DNA of 64,000 bases from Fretibacter rubidus (GCF_041429785.1 NZ_CP163423.1:1550001-1614000); one strand, 5' to 3'; shown: positions 44,373 to 54,173, counted from the stretch's first letter. Notes: generated by a model from the sequence alone, not told the origin. A program made the numbers and translations.

Positions 44373-46610
44373 CTATTGCGCAAGTTCAGCGCGGGTACGC
44401 TTGGCGGATACCACATAGGCACTGGTACGCAAGGCTGCAATGATTTGTGACAGATGCCGGTTGTCAGTCACTTCGACATCGAGCACCATATCAAAGAATG
44501 ACGGGCTACGCTTCAGCGTTTTAATATTCGTCAGATTACCCGCTGCCTCGCCGATGATTTTAGTAACGTCGGCGAGAGATCCCGGCACATGTTCAACCGT
44601 TGTTGTGATACGCGCAAGGGCCGCCGTTTGGGTCGCGGCGCGGCGCCAACCCAGGTCAAGCCAGTGATCATCGGGATGATCCTCATTGACCAGTGTTTCG
44701 CAATCAATCGTATGGATCATTACGCCTTTGCCAGTTTCTTGAATCCCAACAATACGGTCCCCAGGAATGGGCGAACAGCATTCTGACAAATGCATACCGC
44801 GTCCGGGGCTTACCCCCTCGCCTTTCACGTAAAGCTTGACGGTATTATCATCAATCAAATCACGCTTGACGAAATTATCCAACTCTTTGACGCTTTCGCG
44901 ACCCGGAAAGACGGCATTCATGAATTTCTGTATGGATAATTCACCGCGCCCAAGGGCCTCAAAAACCTCATCGGCATCATCAAGGCTTAGGCGGCGCAAG
45001 CTGTCACCCAAACCAGCAATACTAAAATCTCGATCTTCGCGGGCAAAGGCATGTTCGGCGAGCATCTGGCCAATGCGACGAAATTCCGCTTGTTCCCCGT
45101 CGCGGGTCAGACGCCGTAATGCAGAGCGCGCTTTGCCTGTGGCAACGATGTTCTCCCAACCAGGTTGTGGTTCTGGCGCGCCGCCGCGAATGATACGCAC
45201 AACATCACCATTACGCAGCAGTGTGCGAAGCGGTTGCTCTCGGCCGTTAATACTAGCCCCAATACAGGTGTCGCCAACTTTGGTATGCACGGCATAGGCA
45301 AAATCAATCGGCGTTGCTCCACGCGGCAGGGATATGAGGTCGCCTTTAGGCGTGAAGGTGAACACTTGATCTGCGAACATTTCTAGCTTCGCATGCTCAA
45401 GAAATTCATCGGCGTCACCGCTTTGCTCCATCATCTCTACAAAGGGTCTGATACGCCGCAGCGGATCACCGCCACTATCGCGCGCAACATCTGCGTCAAA
45501 AGCATAGCTCTGGTCTTTATATGTCCAATGCGCCGCCACGCCGCGCTCAGCGACATCTTCCATACGCTCTGTACGGATTTGTATCTCTAGACGTTTATTT
45601 TGCGGCCCCAGCACTGTGGTGTGTAGCGATTGATAGCCATTAGGTTTTGGCACAGAAATGAAATCACGAAAGCGCGCTGGCACACAGCGGTACTCGCCGT
45701 GCAAAACGCCAAGGATGTGATAACAATCCGCCTTATGCGGCAGTAAAATACGAAAAGCATAGATGTCGGCCACATCTTCAAAGGATATACCTTGGCGTTG
45801 CAGCTTGCGCCAAATGGCATAGGCCCGTTTCTCTCGACCATATACACGGTAATCCAAGCCCGATTTATCCATCAAATCACGTAGCGCGACTGACATCTGG
45901 CTAATCGCGCTTTCCTGGTCCGCGCGCCATGCCTCGAGTCGTTTCGTGATGCTCTCAAAGGCGGACGGGTTTATGTGTTGAAAGGATAAATCTTCAAGTT
46001 CTGAGCAAATTTTATCCATCCCGATACGGCGCGCCAGCGGGGCGTAAATATCCAGCGTTTCGCGCGCAATCCTTTCCCGGGAAGCCTGTTTCGGATGATA
46101 TTGCAGTGTGCGCATATTATGCAAACGGTCACAGAGCTTGACCAGTAACACCCGCACGTCCTTGCTCATGGCCAAGACAAACTTTTGGAAGTTCTCGGCT
46201 TGCGCTTGTTCGCGTGTCGGGTTTTGTGTTGTCAGCTCAAGCTGCCCCAATTTTGTCACGCCGTTAACAAGGTCGGCAATCTCTTGCCCAAAGTGCCCGA
46301 CCATTTCCTCATAGGTCGTGTCGGTATCTTCTAACACGTCATGGAGTAGCGCCGTGCAAATGCTCGCTACATCAAGCTTTAGTGTCGCGAGTATTCCCGC
46401 AACTTCGATGGGATGCGCGTAATAGGGATCGCCCGAATGACGCATCTGATCACCATGCGCTTTCATGGCAAACACATAGGCTTTGTTTAGTAATGCCTCG
46501 TCTACTGACGGGTCATAGGCGCGGACCAAATCGACCAATTCATATTGGCGAAGATAGGTCTGACGCGGTTCGGCCCCCCCGTCAGTTTTTATGTCGATAA
46601 CTTCGTTCAC
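44373..46610 (-). CDS. rsh: Bifunctional (p)ppGpp synthetase/hydrolase
   Basis: 745 residues with full RelA/SpoT architecture. The hydrolase HD domain is intact (HGDQMRHSGDPYYAHPIEVA, then ALLHDVLEDTD). The synthetase domain (about 225-350) has VYGREKRAYAIWRKLQ, DIYAFRILL and NGYQSLHTTV. The TGS domain (VFTFTPKGDLISLPRGATPIDFAYAVH) follows, and a C-terminal ACT domain begins near residue 665. Intact HD and synthetase motifs indicate the single bifunctional Rsh typical of alphaproteobacteria. Confidence 0.96.
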   Translation of the reverse strand: MNEVIDIKTDGGAEPRQTYLRQYELVDLVRAYDPSVDEALLNKAYVFAMKAHGDQMRHSGDPYYAHPIEVAGILATLKLDVASICTALLHDVLEDTDTTYEEMVGHFGQEIADLVNGVTKLGQLELTTQNPTREQAQAENFQKFVLAMSKDVRVLLVKLCDRLHNMRTLQYHPKQASRERIARETLDIYAPLARRIGMDKICSELEDLSFQHINPSAFESITKRLEAWRADQESAISQMSVALRDLMDKSGLDYRVYGREKRAYAIWRKLQRQGISFEDVADIYAFRILLPHKADCYHILGVLHGEYRCVPARFRDFISVPKPNGYQSLHTTVLGPQNKRLEIQIRTERMEDVAERGVAAHWTYKDQSYAFDADVARDSGGDPLRRIRPFVEMMEQSGDADEFLEHAKLEMFADQVFTFTPKGDLISLPRGATPIDFAYAVHTKVGDTCIGASINGREQPLRTLLRNGDVVRIIRGGAPEPQPGWENIVATGKARSALRRLTRDGEQAEFRRIGQMLAEHAFAREDRDFSIAGLGDSLRRLSLDDADEVFEALGRGELSIQKFMNAVFPGRESVKELDNFVKRDLIDDNTVKLYVKGEGVSPGRGMHLSECCSPIPGDRIVGIQETGKGVMIHTIDCETLVNEDHPDDHWLDLGWRRAATQTAALARITTTVEHVPGSLADVTKIIGEAAGNLTNIKTLKRSPSFFDMVLDVEVTDNRHLSQIIAALRTSAYVVSAKRTRAELAQ

Positions 46611-46665
46611 ATCTTAGATATAGGCGCGGTAATTTCGCGCGGCAATCACAAAGGTGACGCAGTTT

Positions 46666-48048
46666 TTACGAAACAACCGTGGTTTTGTTGATTTCACGCG
46701 GCTTTAAGGTCACAATTTCTTCTGCAAGTGTCGGGTGAACCGCGCAGGTTTCATCAAATTGTGCCTTAGTCAGACCAGCTTTCACGCAAATACCAAGCGC
46801 TTGGATGATCTCTGGGCTATCATCACCAACGATGTGAATGCCAATCACCACTTCGTCTTTACCTTGGGTGATAAGCTTCATGAAGCAGCGTTGCTCTTTA
46901 TGGGCAAGCACATTTTTCATTGGGCGGAACTTGGTTGTATAAACGGTAATATCATCGCCGTGTTTCTGACGCGCATCGCCCTCCGTCAGGCCGACAACGC
47001 CAATGGGCGGACGGGTAAACACGGCGCTGGCGATATTGCTATGATCATAAGCTGTCGGATTATCCTTAAATACGGTTTCAATGAATGCCGCCCCTTCGCG
47101 AATTGCCACAGGTGTCAAGTTCACGCGGTTGGTAACATCCCCCACGGCGTAGATGTTCTTTGCCGTGCTTTTTGAATACTCATCAACGACTACAGCCCCG
47201 TTTTTATCAACATCAACACCTGCATTTTCCAGGCCCAGTCCCACTGTATGCGGTTTACGACCTGTTGCCATGAACACCATGTCGGTTCCAATTTTAGAGC
47301 CGTCATCGAAGGTCACGATAAGGCCGCCGCTCGTTTTTTTAATCGATGTCGGGGAGATATTAAACTTCGTCTCAATCCCATTGAGGTTTTGCAACACACC
47401 TGTCTCGTCGCGTACGTCCGGATCAAAACCGTTCAGCAAACGATCCCCACGGTAAGCCTGCACCGTCTTAACACCTAGACCCGCATAAATACCTGCAAAT
47501 TCAGACGCGATATAACCGCCCCCAATAATCAAGGCGCGCGCTGGCAATTCATCCAATAGAAAAGCGTCATCAGACATGATGGCATGCTCTATGCCTTCAA
47601 TATCAGGCATCCACGGGCGACCGCCTGTTGCAATTAAGATTGTCTTGGCTGTTACTTCTTTGCCCGATGTTTGTAAGCGTACCGTATGGGCGTCGACAAA
47701 TTCAGCCCGTTCGTTAAACAATGTCGCACCGTTTTTCTCTAATATCGTCGAATAAATTCCAGATAAGCGGCTAACCTCTGTCTGGATTGCGTCGCGAAGA
47801 AACGTCCAATCAAAAGAGACATTATCAAGCGACCAGCCATATTTCTGCGCGTCTTTAATGGCGCCGCCGAAATCTGCACCATAGACGAGGAACTTTTTAG
47901 GCACGCAACCGCGCACGACACAAGTGCCGCCCGGGCGACTCTCTTCGGCCACACCAACTTTTTTACCTAGCTGAGCCGCGAGGCGGCCAGCCCGCACACC
48001 GCCAGAGCCAGCCCCGATGACGAACAGATCAAAATCAAATTTACTCAC
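46666..48048 (-). CDS. gor: Glutathione-disulfide reductase
   Basis: 460-residue flavoprotein disulfide reductase. FAD motif GAGSGGVRAGRLAAQLGK, redox-active pair in GGTCVVRGCVPKKFLVYG (C-x4-C), NADP-binding IIGGGYIASEFAGIYAGLG followed by arginine-containing sequence, and the C-terminal interface motif CAVHPTLAEEIVTL. The GCVPKK motif separates glutathione reductase from lipoamide dehydrogenase. It overlaps the end of rpiA by 8 bases. Confidence 0.95.
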   Translation of the reverse strand: MSKFDFDLFVIGAGSGGVRAGRLAAQLGKKVGVAEESRPGGTCVVRGCVPKKFLVYGADFGGAIKDAQKYGWSLDNVSFDWTFLRDAIQTEVSRLSGIYSTILEKNGATLFNERAEFVDAHTVRLQTSGKEVTAKTILIATGGRPWMPDIEGIEHAIMSDDAFLLDELPARALIIGGGYIASEFAGIYAGLGVKTVQAYRGDRLLNGFDPDVRDETGVLQNLNGIETKFNISPTSIKKTSGGLIVTFDDGSKIGTDMVFMATGRKPHTVGLGLENAGVDVDKNGAVVVDEYSKSTAKNIYAVGDVTNRVNLTPVAIREGAAFIETVFKDNPTAYDHSNIASAVFTRPPIGVVGLTEGDARQKHGDDITVYTTKFRPMKNVLAHKEQRCFMKLITQGKDEVVIGIHIVGDDSPEIIQALGICVKAGLTKAQFDETCAVHPTLAEEIVTLKPREINKTTVVS

Positions 48049-48745
48049 GGGACAACTCCATTACTTTTGCATGATCAGTCTCGCCAATCACAATGACATC
48101 GGCCAAATCAATAAATAGGCCATGTTCCATAACGCCAGGGATACGGGATAAAAGATCGGCAGTATCCGCAGGTTTGGGTATTTTGCGGCACCGACTATCA
48201 AGGATATAGTGCCCACCATCGGTAACTAAAGGGCCGCTACCATCTTTTTTTTGTCGCAGGACAGTTTGTCCCGCTTCACAACCAGATTTTATGAGCGCTT
48301 GATAAATTTTCTCTGCTGTTAACGCCATACCGAACGGATCAACTTCAATGGGTAGCGGGAATGCGCCAAGGACATCGACCATTTTGCGGTCATCCGCGAT
48401 CACAACCATGCGCTCTGACGCATGGGCGATAATCTTTTCACGCAGTAAACACGCGCCGCCACCTTTAATCAGGCAAAATTCAGGATTCACTTCATCGGCA
48501 CCATCAATCGTCAGGTGGATGCGTTCGATCTTATTGGCATCCGCCAAGGGGATACCGTTTTCTGTGGCAACTTGCGCGGTACGCGCCGATGTCGGCACGC
48601 CTTGAACGCGTAAGCCCCCTGCGACGCGCTCGCCTAAATGCTCTAAGAATATCTCGGCCGTGGAGCCAGACCCTAGCCCCAGCATCATGCCGTCTTCGAC
48701 AAAATCGAGTGCCGCAAGGGCGGCGTTTTCTTTGGCATTACTCAT
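48041..48745 (-). CDS. rpiA: Ribose-5-phosphate isomerase A
   Basis: 234 residues. It interconverts ribose 5-phosphate and ribulose 5-phosphate. Conserved blocks are LGLGSGSTAEIFLEHLG, LTIDGADEVNPEFCLIKGGGACLLREKI with catalytic acidic and lysine residues, and DGGHYILD. It lies 6 bases after glmU. Confidence 0.96.
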   Translation of the reverse strand: MSNAKENAALAALDFVEDGMMLGLGSGSTAEIFLEHLGERVAGGLRVQGVPTSARTAQVATENGIPLADANKIERIHLTIDGADEVNPEFCLIKGGGACLLREKIIAHASERMVVIADDRKMVDVLGAFPLPIEVDPFGMALTAEKIYQALIKSGCEAGQTVLRQKKDGSGPLVTDGGHYILDSRCRKIPKPADTADLLSRIPGVMEHGLFIDLADVIVIGETDHAKVMELSRE

Positions 48746-48751
48746 TTTACT

Positions 48752-50098
48752 CTAGCCCTTTTTTGCTTTTCGCTTGGCTTGCGCGGCGTGATAGCGCACG
48801 GCCCAGCCGTCTTTATGTGTTTGCGCTGCCCGCGCAACAGCCAAAGCCCCATCCGGCACATCACTTGTTATAACGCCGCCAGAACCGAGAAACGCGCCCT
48901 CACCTATCGTTACGGGCGCAACGAGCGAGGAATTGGTCCCAATGAAAGCCCCGTCCTTAATGGTCGTTTTATGTTTAAAATAGCCGTCATAATTGCAGGT
49001 AATTGTGCCTGCCCCGACATTGACGTTTTCGCCCAATTCCGCGTCACCGATATAAGACAGATGATTAATCTTACTGCCTTTGCCGACAACCGCTTTCTTG
49101 GTTTCAACAAAATTCCCAACTTTAGTCTCTGCTCCTAATACCGTTCCGGGGCGCAGCCGCGCAAAAGGCCCAATCTGTGCGCCCTCGCCAATTTCAGTAC
49201 CTTCGATATGGCAGAACGGATGCACGGTTGTGTTTGCGCCAATGCTGACGCCTGGGCCAAAGACAACATTTGCACCAATATCACAATCTTGGGCAATTTG
49301 CGTATCATAACAAAATATGGTGCTGTCAGGGTCACGCAGCGTGACGCCGTTATCAAGCGCCGCCTTGCGCGCCAAAGCCTGAAATGACGCCTCAGCCAGT
49401 GCCAAATCAGTGCGAGAGTTCACGCCTAGCATTTCGGCCTCGTCGCCAGTGACCGCCGTGGCCGATAGACCATCACCACGCAGAATTTCAACAATATCAG
49501 TCAGGTAATATTCGCCCTTGGCATTGTCATCCGTCACGCGAGAGAGTGCGCTATAAATGTGCGCGCGCGAGGCGGCCATGACACCACTATTACATAGCCT
49601 GACGGCCAGTTGCTCTGGCGTCGCTTCTTTGGCTTCTACAATGGCCGTTAATTGACCCGCATCAGTAATTAACCGTCCATAGGCACCTGGCTCTTCCGGC
49701 TCAAAACCGAGGACGGCAACATCAGCACCGTTATCAAGGGCGTCAAAAACACAGGTTAAAGTATCGGCTTTAATCAGGGGTGTGTCTGCAAATAAGACCG
49801 CAACATCGCCGTCAAAATCACCAATAGCGTCTTTGGCGCACAGTACCGCGTGACCTGTCCCGCGTTGTGGCTCTTGCACAGCAATTTCTAAACCCAGGCT
49901 TTCTGCCTCGATGCGGACGTCTTCATTGGACGCCCCAACAACACAGACGATGCGCGATACGCCTGCCTCTCTTACCATAGCGGCCACCCAAGACAGCATG
50001 GAGCGCCCCCCAACATGATGAAGCACTTTGGAGCGTGCAGATTTCATGCGGGTGCTTTTCCCGGCAGCAAGAATTACGGCAGCACGGTTTTGCGTCAT
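48752..50098 (-). CDS. glmU: Bifunctional UDP-N-acetylglucosamine pyrophosphorylase / glucosamine-1-phosphate acetyltransferase
   Basis: 448 residues from the Met at 50098 (MTQNRAAVILAAGKSTRMKS), chosen because a purine-rich AAAGGG precedes it; the frame is open 14 codons further. The N-terminal uridylyltransferase has LAAGKSTRMKS and the FADTPLI segment; the C-terminal half is a left-handed beta-helix of hexapeptide repeats (NVNVGAGTITCNYDGYFKHKTTI near the active site). It makes UDP-GlcNAc for peptidoglycan and lipid A. It begins the minus-strand housekeeping block and is divergent from gph. Confidence 0.96.
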   Translation of the reverse strand: MTQNRAAVILAAGKSTRMKSARSKVLHHVGGRSMLSWVAAMVREAGVSRIVCVVGASNEDVRIEAESLGLEIAVQEPQRGTGHAVLCAKDAIGDFDGDVAVLFADTPLIKADTLTCVFDALDNGADVAVLGFEPEEPGAYGRLITDAGQLTAIVEAKEATPEQLAVRLCNSGVMAASRAHIYSALSRVTDDNAKGEYYLTDIVEILRGDGLSATAVTGDEAEMLGVNSRTDLALAEASFQALARKAALDNGVTLRDPDSTIFCYDTQIAQDCDIGANVVFGPGVSIGANTTVHPFCHIEGTEIGEGAQIGPFARLRPGTVLGAETKVGNFVETKKAVVGKGSKINHLSYIGDAELGENVNVGAGTITCNYDGYFKHKTTIKDGAFIGTNSSLVAPVTIGEGAFLGSGGVITSDVPDGALAVARAAQTHKDGWAVRYHAAQAKRKAKKG

Positions 50099-50224
50099 TT
50101 CAGCCCTTTGATATGATATGACTGCGCTGCGATAGTTCACGGAACTGCGCGAGTCGGATTGACATTATGGTTTTATACTCTGTAACGGAAACAGCACAAA
50201 GACGCACGATTCGATTGCATAAAT

Positions 50225-50911
50225 ATGAAACAAAAATTCGAAACGATGCGCGGGCCGCTTTCACTTTGTTTTGATCTAGACGGAACACTGGTCGATACTG
50301 CACCTGATCTTATCCGCGTGCTTAATATTGTTATCAAAGAAGACGGGCTCGCGCCTGTGAATTATGACCATGCCCGTCGCCACATCAGCTATGGGGCCAA
50401 GGCCTTGATTACCGATGCCTATAAAACCCAAGGTCGCGCCGTTAGTGGTGAACGGGTGAGCACCCTTCAAGCCAAACTTTTAGAGTTATATGCAGACGGC
50501 ATTGCCGATCACAGCCGGCCTTTTCCGCATGTGCGCAAAATCTTGGACGGCTTGGCGCGCAAAGGGCATGATTTATCGGTCTGTACGAATAAGCCGGGCT
50601 ACCTTGCGCGGCCCCTACTCGCTGAACTTGGTATGACTGATATGTTTAGCGCCATTGTTGGCAGCGAAGACGTACCCAATAAAAAGCCCGACCCGAACCA
50701 TATATTCGAAGCTGTTGGTCATAATGACCCGTCGCGTATCGTGATGATTGGGGATGGAGCGCCAGATACTTTGGCAGCCAAAGCGGCCAATGTCCCGTCA
50801 ATTTTGATGCGCTACGGATATTCCACAACACCCTTTTACCAGCTAGGCGGCACAATTATGTTGCGCTGTTTCTCGCAACTGCCGTCAGCCCTGATAAGGC
50901 TGACGCGTTGA
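50225..50911 (+). CDS. gph: Phosphoglycolate phosphatase (HAD family)
   Basis: 228 residues. The HAD motif I is CFDLDGTLVDTAPDL with nucleophile and acid aspartates; motif II/III lysine is in VPNKKPDPNHI, and motif IV acidic residues are in MIGDGAPDT. The substrate is probably 2-phosphoglycolate, by similarity to the Gph group, but related phosphatases are hard to tell apart. It is divergent from glmU across 126 bases. A GTCAGCC/GGCTGAC stem lies inside the last codons, without a T-tract. Confidence 0.88.
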   Translation: MKQKFETMRGPLSLCFDLDGTLVDTAPDLIRVLNIVIKEDGLAPVNYDHARRHISYGAKALITDAYKTQGRAVSGERVSTLQAKLLELYADGIADHSRPFPHVRKILDGLARKGHDLSVCTNKPGYLARPLLAELGMTDMFSAIVGSEDVPNKKPDPNHIFEAVGHNDPSRIVMIGDGAPDTLAAKAANVPSILMRYGYSTTPFYQLGGTIMLRCFSQLPSALIRLTR

Positions 50912-50949
50912 TTTAAACGTTTCAGTCAACCGCGCTTAAGGCAGATAGC

Positions 50950-51150
50950 TTAAGCGAAGTTTTCCGTTGAACGTGTTGGCACGCCGTTGATCATATTAGA
51001 TCGTACGTCCGTGCGTGCAGACCGCATAGACGGCAAAAACGCGCCGTTGATCAAGTTAATTTTGACGTCATGACCACGGTCGGCCCAATAGGCTTCAATC
51101 TGGTCTTTCAAGCGCTCTGCGCCTTCTCGTGTACAATAATCACCTTTCAT
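50950..51150 (-). CDS. Small conserved hypothetical protein (66 residues)
   Basis: 66 residues, not assigned to a known family with a function. The N-terminal half is a predicted helix (GAERLKDQIEAYWADRG) followed by a strand (DVKINLIN). The C-terminal part repeats the theme IN-G-x-[FP]: LINGAFLPSMRSAR and MINGVPTRS, around RSARTDVRSNMINGVP. AAAGG-type sequence precedes the start. The composition looks coding rather than random, and small proteins with an RSDLVNG-like end occur widely in alphaproteobacteria. No clear operon partner. Confidence 0.7.
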   Translation of the reverse strand: MKGDYCTREGAERLKDQIEAYWADRGHDVKINLINGAFLPSMRSARTDVRSNMINGVPTRSTENFA

Positions 51151-51431
51151 GTGAAAATCCTTTCAATTATGTGACAGCCCGTCCCGGAGCCATCCAAAGC
51201 TATTCCGCCCATGTCACAGAAATAAGAGAATTACGGTGAAGTTCAAGACACATCACGTCGCAGTTTGCTAACAAATAAGTGAGGGGTCTGCGGCGTAGTT
51301 TTCAGCTTACGTTCAGAAAACGGTGTGAAATTACGCTTATATTACGGGGAGTTAAGGCGCAGTCCCAATTTTCACCTGAATTATGGCAGAACTGTGTCAA
51401 AAGCCAAGACCTTTGCGCAGTCAAAAGAAAA
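51151..51431. other. Gene-free stretch upstream of the small protein gene
   Basis: About 280 bases without a recognisable gene. TGTGACA (51170-51176) and TGTCACA (51212-51218) form a spaced dyad just upstream of the small protein gene and could be regulatory; no consensus promoter stands out. Confidence 0.4.
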
Positions 51432-51452
51432 GCCCGGTCAAAATGACCGGGC
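51432..51452 (-). terminator. Rho-independent terminator after the TPR protein gene
   Basis: A perfect nine-base stem GCCCGGTCA (51432-51440) / TGACCGGGC (51444-51452) with a three-base loop. On the minus strand it is followed by TTTTCTTTT, so it terminates the cfa-TPR transcript 33 bases past the stop codon. Confidence 0.88.
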
Positions 51453-51484
51453 CTTAATGACAATTTTTTAATTAAAAAAGTTGA

Positions 51485-52009
51485 CTAAGCGCGCGCGATT
51501 GCGGCTTGTATGATAGCTTTTGCGCTTTGAATGTCCGCATCGCTAGCCCCTTTGACAGAATCAAGCTTGCTAATGAGAACCTGCGCATCATCAAGACGGC
51601 CCAGGGCGACATAAACTTCGCCCAGTGCTGCATATGATTGGGGCGCATTAGCGAAAACTCTATTGGCCAATTTCAGGTGCTTCACGGCTTTGCGGTAATT
51701 ACCCTGCTTTTTCTTGGTCAGGCCCATGTAATAATTAGCCATGGGGTTATATGGATCACTGCGGAGTGAGCGGTGCAAGAGCATAGACGCCGTTGTTGTA
51801 TCACCTTCATTATAATTAATGATGGCGCGCGACAGAAGGTAACCTGTATTACGATCTGAGTTAAAATCAGACGGGAGATAAACTTGAACTGGAACCGATG
51901 AACGGTCAAAGTTAGAGCGCAAATTGGCATTATTATTTCCCGCATTAGCGAGAACTGGCACTGCAAGTCCAATAGCTAAAACAACAGCCGTTTTTGTAAT
52001 TCTACGCAT
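51485..52009 (-). CDS. Periplasmic TPR-repeat protein
   Basis: 174 residues from the Met at 52009, preferred because GGAGA lies before it and a signal peptide follows at once (MRRITKTAVVLAIGLAVPVLANAG). The open frame continues 21 codons upstream. The mature protein contains about three tetratricopeptide units (YLLSRAIINYNEGDTTTASMLLHRSL; PMANYYMGLTKKKQGNYRKAVKHL; PQSYAALGEVYVALGRLDDAQVLI). It probably mediates protein contacts in the periplasm. It follows cfa after 59 bases. Confidence 0.85.
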   Translation of the reverse strand: MRRITKTAVVLAIGLAVPVLANAGNNNANLRSNFDRSSVPVQVYLPSDFNSDRNTGYLLSRAIINYNEGDTTTASMLLHRSLRSDPYNPMANYYMGLTKKKQGNYRKAVKHLKLANRVFANAPQSYAALGEVYVALGRLDDAQVLISKLDSVKGASDADIQSAKAIIQAAIARA

Positions 52010-52068
52010 TGTCAGATCTCCGATTGCTTTATTGCTATAACACATATCGCAATCAGACCCTAATGCGG

Positions 52069-53262
52069 TCATTTGTCCAGCATGTAATTACGTGTCGTCG
52101 GCAGTGAGTCGACCGCATTGGACATCTGAATTTGAAAATTCATATGCTTGCCAAGACGAAAGGATAGCTCACTAATGACCAAATAAAACTCCCACATACG
52201 GCAGAATTTCTCGTCAAACATCTCTGCGACTTGTTCACGGTTTGCTTGGAACCGCCTGTCCCATTCAGCCAGCGTTTCTGCGTAATGTAATCGCAAGATT
52301 TCAACGTCTGTGACCCAAAGCCCCGCTTTTTCAATCTCAGCGAATGTTTCAGAAAGCGCCGGTGAATATCCGCCCGGAAAGATATATTTGCGGATCCATG
52401 CCCCCGTTGTACCCGGCCCGCCCTTGCGGCCTATCGAATGCACCAACGCTGTGCCGTCTTCGCTCATCAATTCTTTTATTTTGGAGAAATACTCCAAGTA
52501 ATGCGCAACACCCACATGTTCAAACATGCCGACAGACACCACGGCGTCAAATGTTTCATTTATATCGCGGTAATCCTGAATACGGATATCAACTTTATCT
52601 TCTAGCCCGGCATCAATGACACGTTGCCGTCCCATGGCGTGCTGCTCGTCGGATAAGGTCACGCCGACAACGCTAACACCATATTCACGCGCCAGATAAA
52701 TGGCCATACCACCCCAACCGCAACCAATATCCAGCACGCGGTCACCCGGTTTTAAGTTCAGCTTCGCCGCAATATGCGTCTTCTTCAGGGCCTGGGCTTC
52801 CTCCAGGCTTATATCAAGGGTCGGCCAATAGGCGCAGCTATATTGCAAGTCTTCATCCAAAAACAGACGGTAGAAGTCATTCGACAAGTCATAGTGATGC
52901 TGCACATTTTTACGCGATGCAGAGGTCTTGTTTCGTTGGTGCCATTTACGTATTTTCTTCAGCCAACCTTTCAACGCCTTTTGCATCGGGTGGCCGCGCA
53001 GATTATCACGGTTATGAGCAAACACATTCAGAAGGCCGCGAATGCCGCCCTCCTCGCATATCAACGTGCCGTCCATATAGGCTTCGCCAGCGCGAAGTTC
53101 AGGATTGAAAAATAAGTCCCGATAAAGCCGCTTGTCGGTAATGCGAATTGTCGCGTTTGGTTCGCCACCTGGGCCGTGGACATGCGCCTTCCCTGATACA
53201 TCGATGATGGTAAGTTGCCCGACTTTTACAAAGCGAGACATAAGTGCGTTTAACAAGCGCAT
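52069..53262 (-). CDS. cfa: Cyclopropane-fatty-acyl-phospholipid synthase family methyltransferase
   Basis: 397 residues. It adds a methylene group from S-adenosylmethionine to unsaturated acyl chains of membrane lipids. The SAM motif is VLDIGCGWGGMAIYLAREYG, preceded by the substrate-region segment HYDLSNDFYRLFLDEDLQYSCAYW; the bicarbonate-site region FEHVGVAHYLEYF is present. Unlike E. coli Cfa it has a short N-terminal domain of about 110 residues. It lies next to lipid genes at 53487 onward, but 224 gene-free bases intervene. Confidence 0.93.
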   Translation of the reverse strand: MRLLNALMSRFVKVGQLTIIDVSGKAHVHGPGGEPNATIRITDKRLYRDLFFNPELRAGEAYMDGTLICEEGGIRGLLNVFAHNRDNLRGHPMQKALKGWLKKIRKWHQRNKTSASRKNVQHHYDLSNDFYRLFLDEDLQYSCAYWPTLDISLEEAQALKKTHIAAKLNLKPGDRVLDIGCGWGGMAIYLAREYGVSVVGVTLSDEQHAMGRQRVIDAGLEDKVDIRIQDYRDINETFDAVVSVGMFEHVGVAHYLEYFSKIKELMSEDGTALVHSIGRKGGPGTTGAWIRKYIFPGGYSPALSETFAEIEKAGLWVTDVEILRLHYAETLAEWDRRFQANREQVAEMFDEKFCRMWEFYLVISELSFRLGKHMNFQIQMSNAVDSLPTTRNYMLDK

Positions 53263-53486
53263 GAGCGGCCCTCCAAATGGCTTGGAAAGAATGCCGCAAA
53301 TCGGCCCATAATTGCAAGGGTGTGATTAAAAAGTGATGTGAGTGTGATAGCACCGGCAAGCTGTGCTTATGCGGACTATTTCATTGCCCCCAACCAGTGC
53401 GGCGCAAAGCTAGTAATCCTCCAGTATGTCGAGTTCGGCCCATGTCGGGTCTAAAAGCTTTGCCTCAGCATGGATTAGACGGGCGA

Positions 53487-54173
53487 TTAAACACTCATCC
53501 AGTCCACGACCTTAAAATTATGGGTTTTTGACAGTGCCAAAAGCCGCTTATCTGGATTAACCGATACGCCTACATCGGCAAATTGCATGATCGCAAGGTC
53601 GGAATAACTATCTGAATACATTGTGATGACTGTATTATTTCGTTTAAGTTCTGGGTTTTCATTCAAATAGCTTTGAACACGCGCTAATTTCTCATCCCCG
53701 TAACAGTTTTCAGAGCCAAAATATGGGGCCAGTCTATCATGCTCCCAAGCCATATCTGTTGCCACATAGTGATTAATGCCAAGACGTCTCGCTATAGGCG
53801 CGACGATTAAATCAACTGCGGCACTGGCTAGCATTATCGTATCGCCTGTATCGCGGTGCGCTTGAAGCGCCGCAACGGCTCCGGGACGCAAGCCACTGTT
53901 AACCTCGGCCTCTGCGAAATCTTCGGCCAGTTGGGTCAGTTTTTCACGCGACCAACGCGGCATAGCCCAACGCATCATGGCTTGTTTAACACGCACCCTT
54001 GGGATTGCGCCGCGCTTATAGCGAAACTGCGCCCAACCCGCTGACAACAGAAGAGGCAACCACACATGCGGGCGGTAGCGCACACAACGCAGAACAAAAC
54101 GTCCCCAAGTCCCGCGCTTAGTCAGCGTATAGTCGAGATCAAAAATTGCCAAATTGCCAGATGACCCACTCAC
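53487..54173 (-). CDS. HAD-IB family phosphatase
   Basis: 228 residues of the SerB-like HAD subclass IB. Motif I is AIFDLDYTLTKR (Asp12, Asp14), motif II is MLASAAVDLIVAPIARRLG, and motif IV is YSDSYSDLAIMQFADVGVSVNPD. The start overlaps the CDP-alcohol phosphotransferase gene by 4 bases. In that setting it would dephosphorylate a phospho-head-group intermediate, as PgpA or PgpB do after phosphatidylglycerophosphate synthesis. Phosphoserine phosphatase activity is the alternative but is less likely here. Confidence 0.88.
   Translation of the reverse strand: MSGSSGNLAIFDLDYTLTKRGTWGRFVLRCVRYRPHVWLPLLLSAGWAQFRYKRGAIPRVRVKQAMMRWAMPRWSREKLTQLAEDFAEAEVNSGLRPGAVAALQAHRDTGDTIMLASAAVDLIVAPIARRLGINHYVATDMAWEHDRLAPYFGSENCYGDEKLARVQSYLNENPELKRNNTVITMYSDSYSDLAIMQFADVGVSVNPDKRLLALSKTHNFKVVDWMSV

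Noticed and set aside
50884-50904. GTCAGCC/GGCTGAC hairpin as terminator of gph
   Set aside because: The stem lies inside the coding region and no T-tract follows.
53404-53498. Open minus-strand frame of about 31 codons just past the HAD phosphatase gene (ending ELDILEDY)
   Set aside because: It has no clear start codon or ribosome site and no known similarity, and the HAD protein has a normal C-terminus, so it is not evidence of a frameshift.
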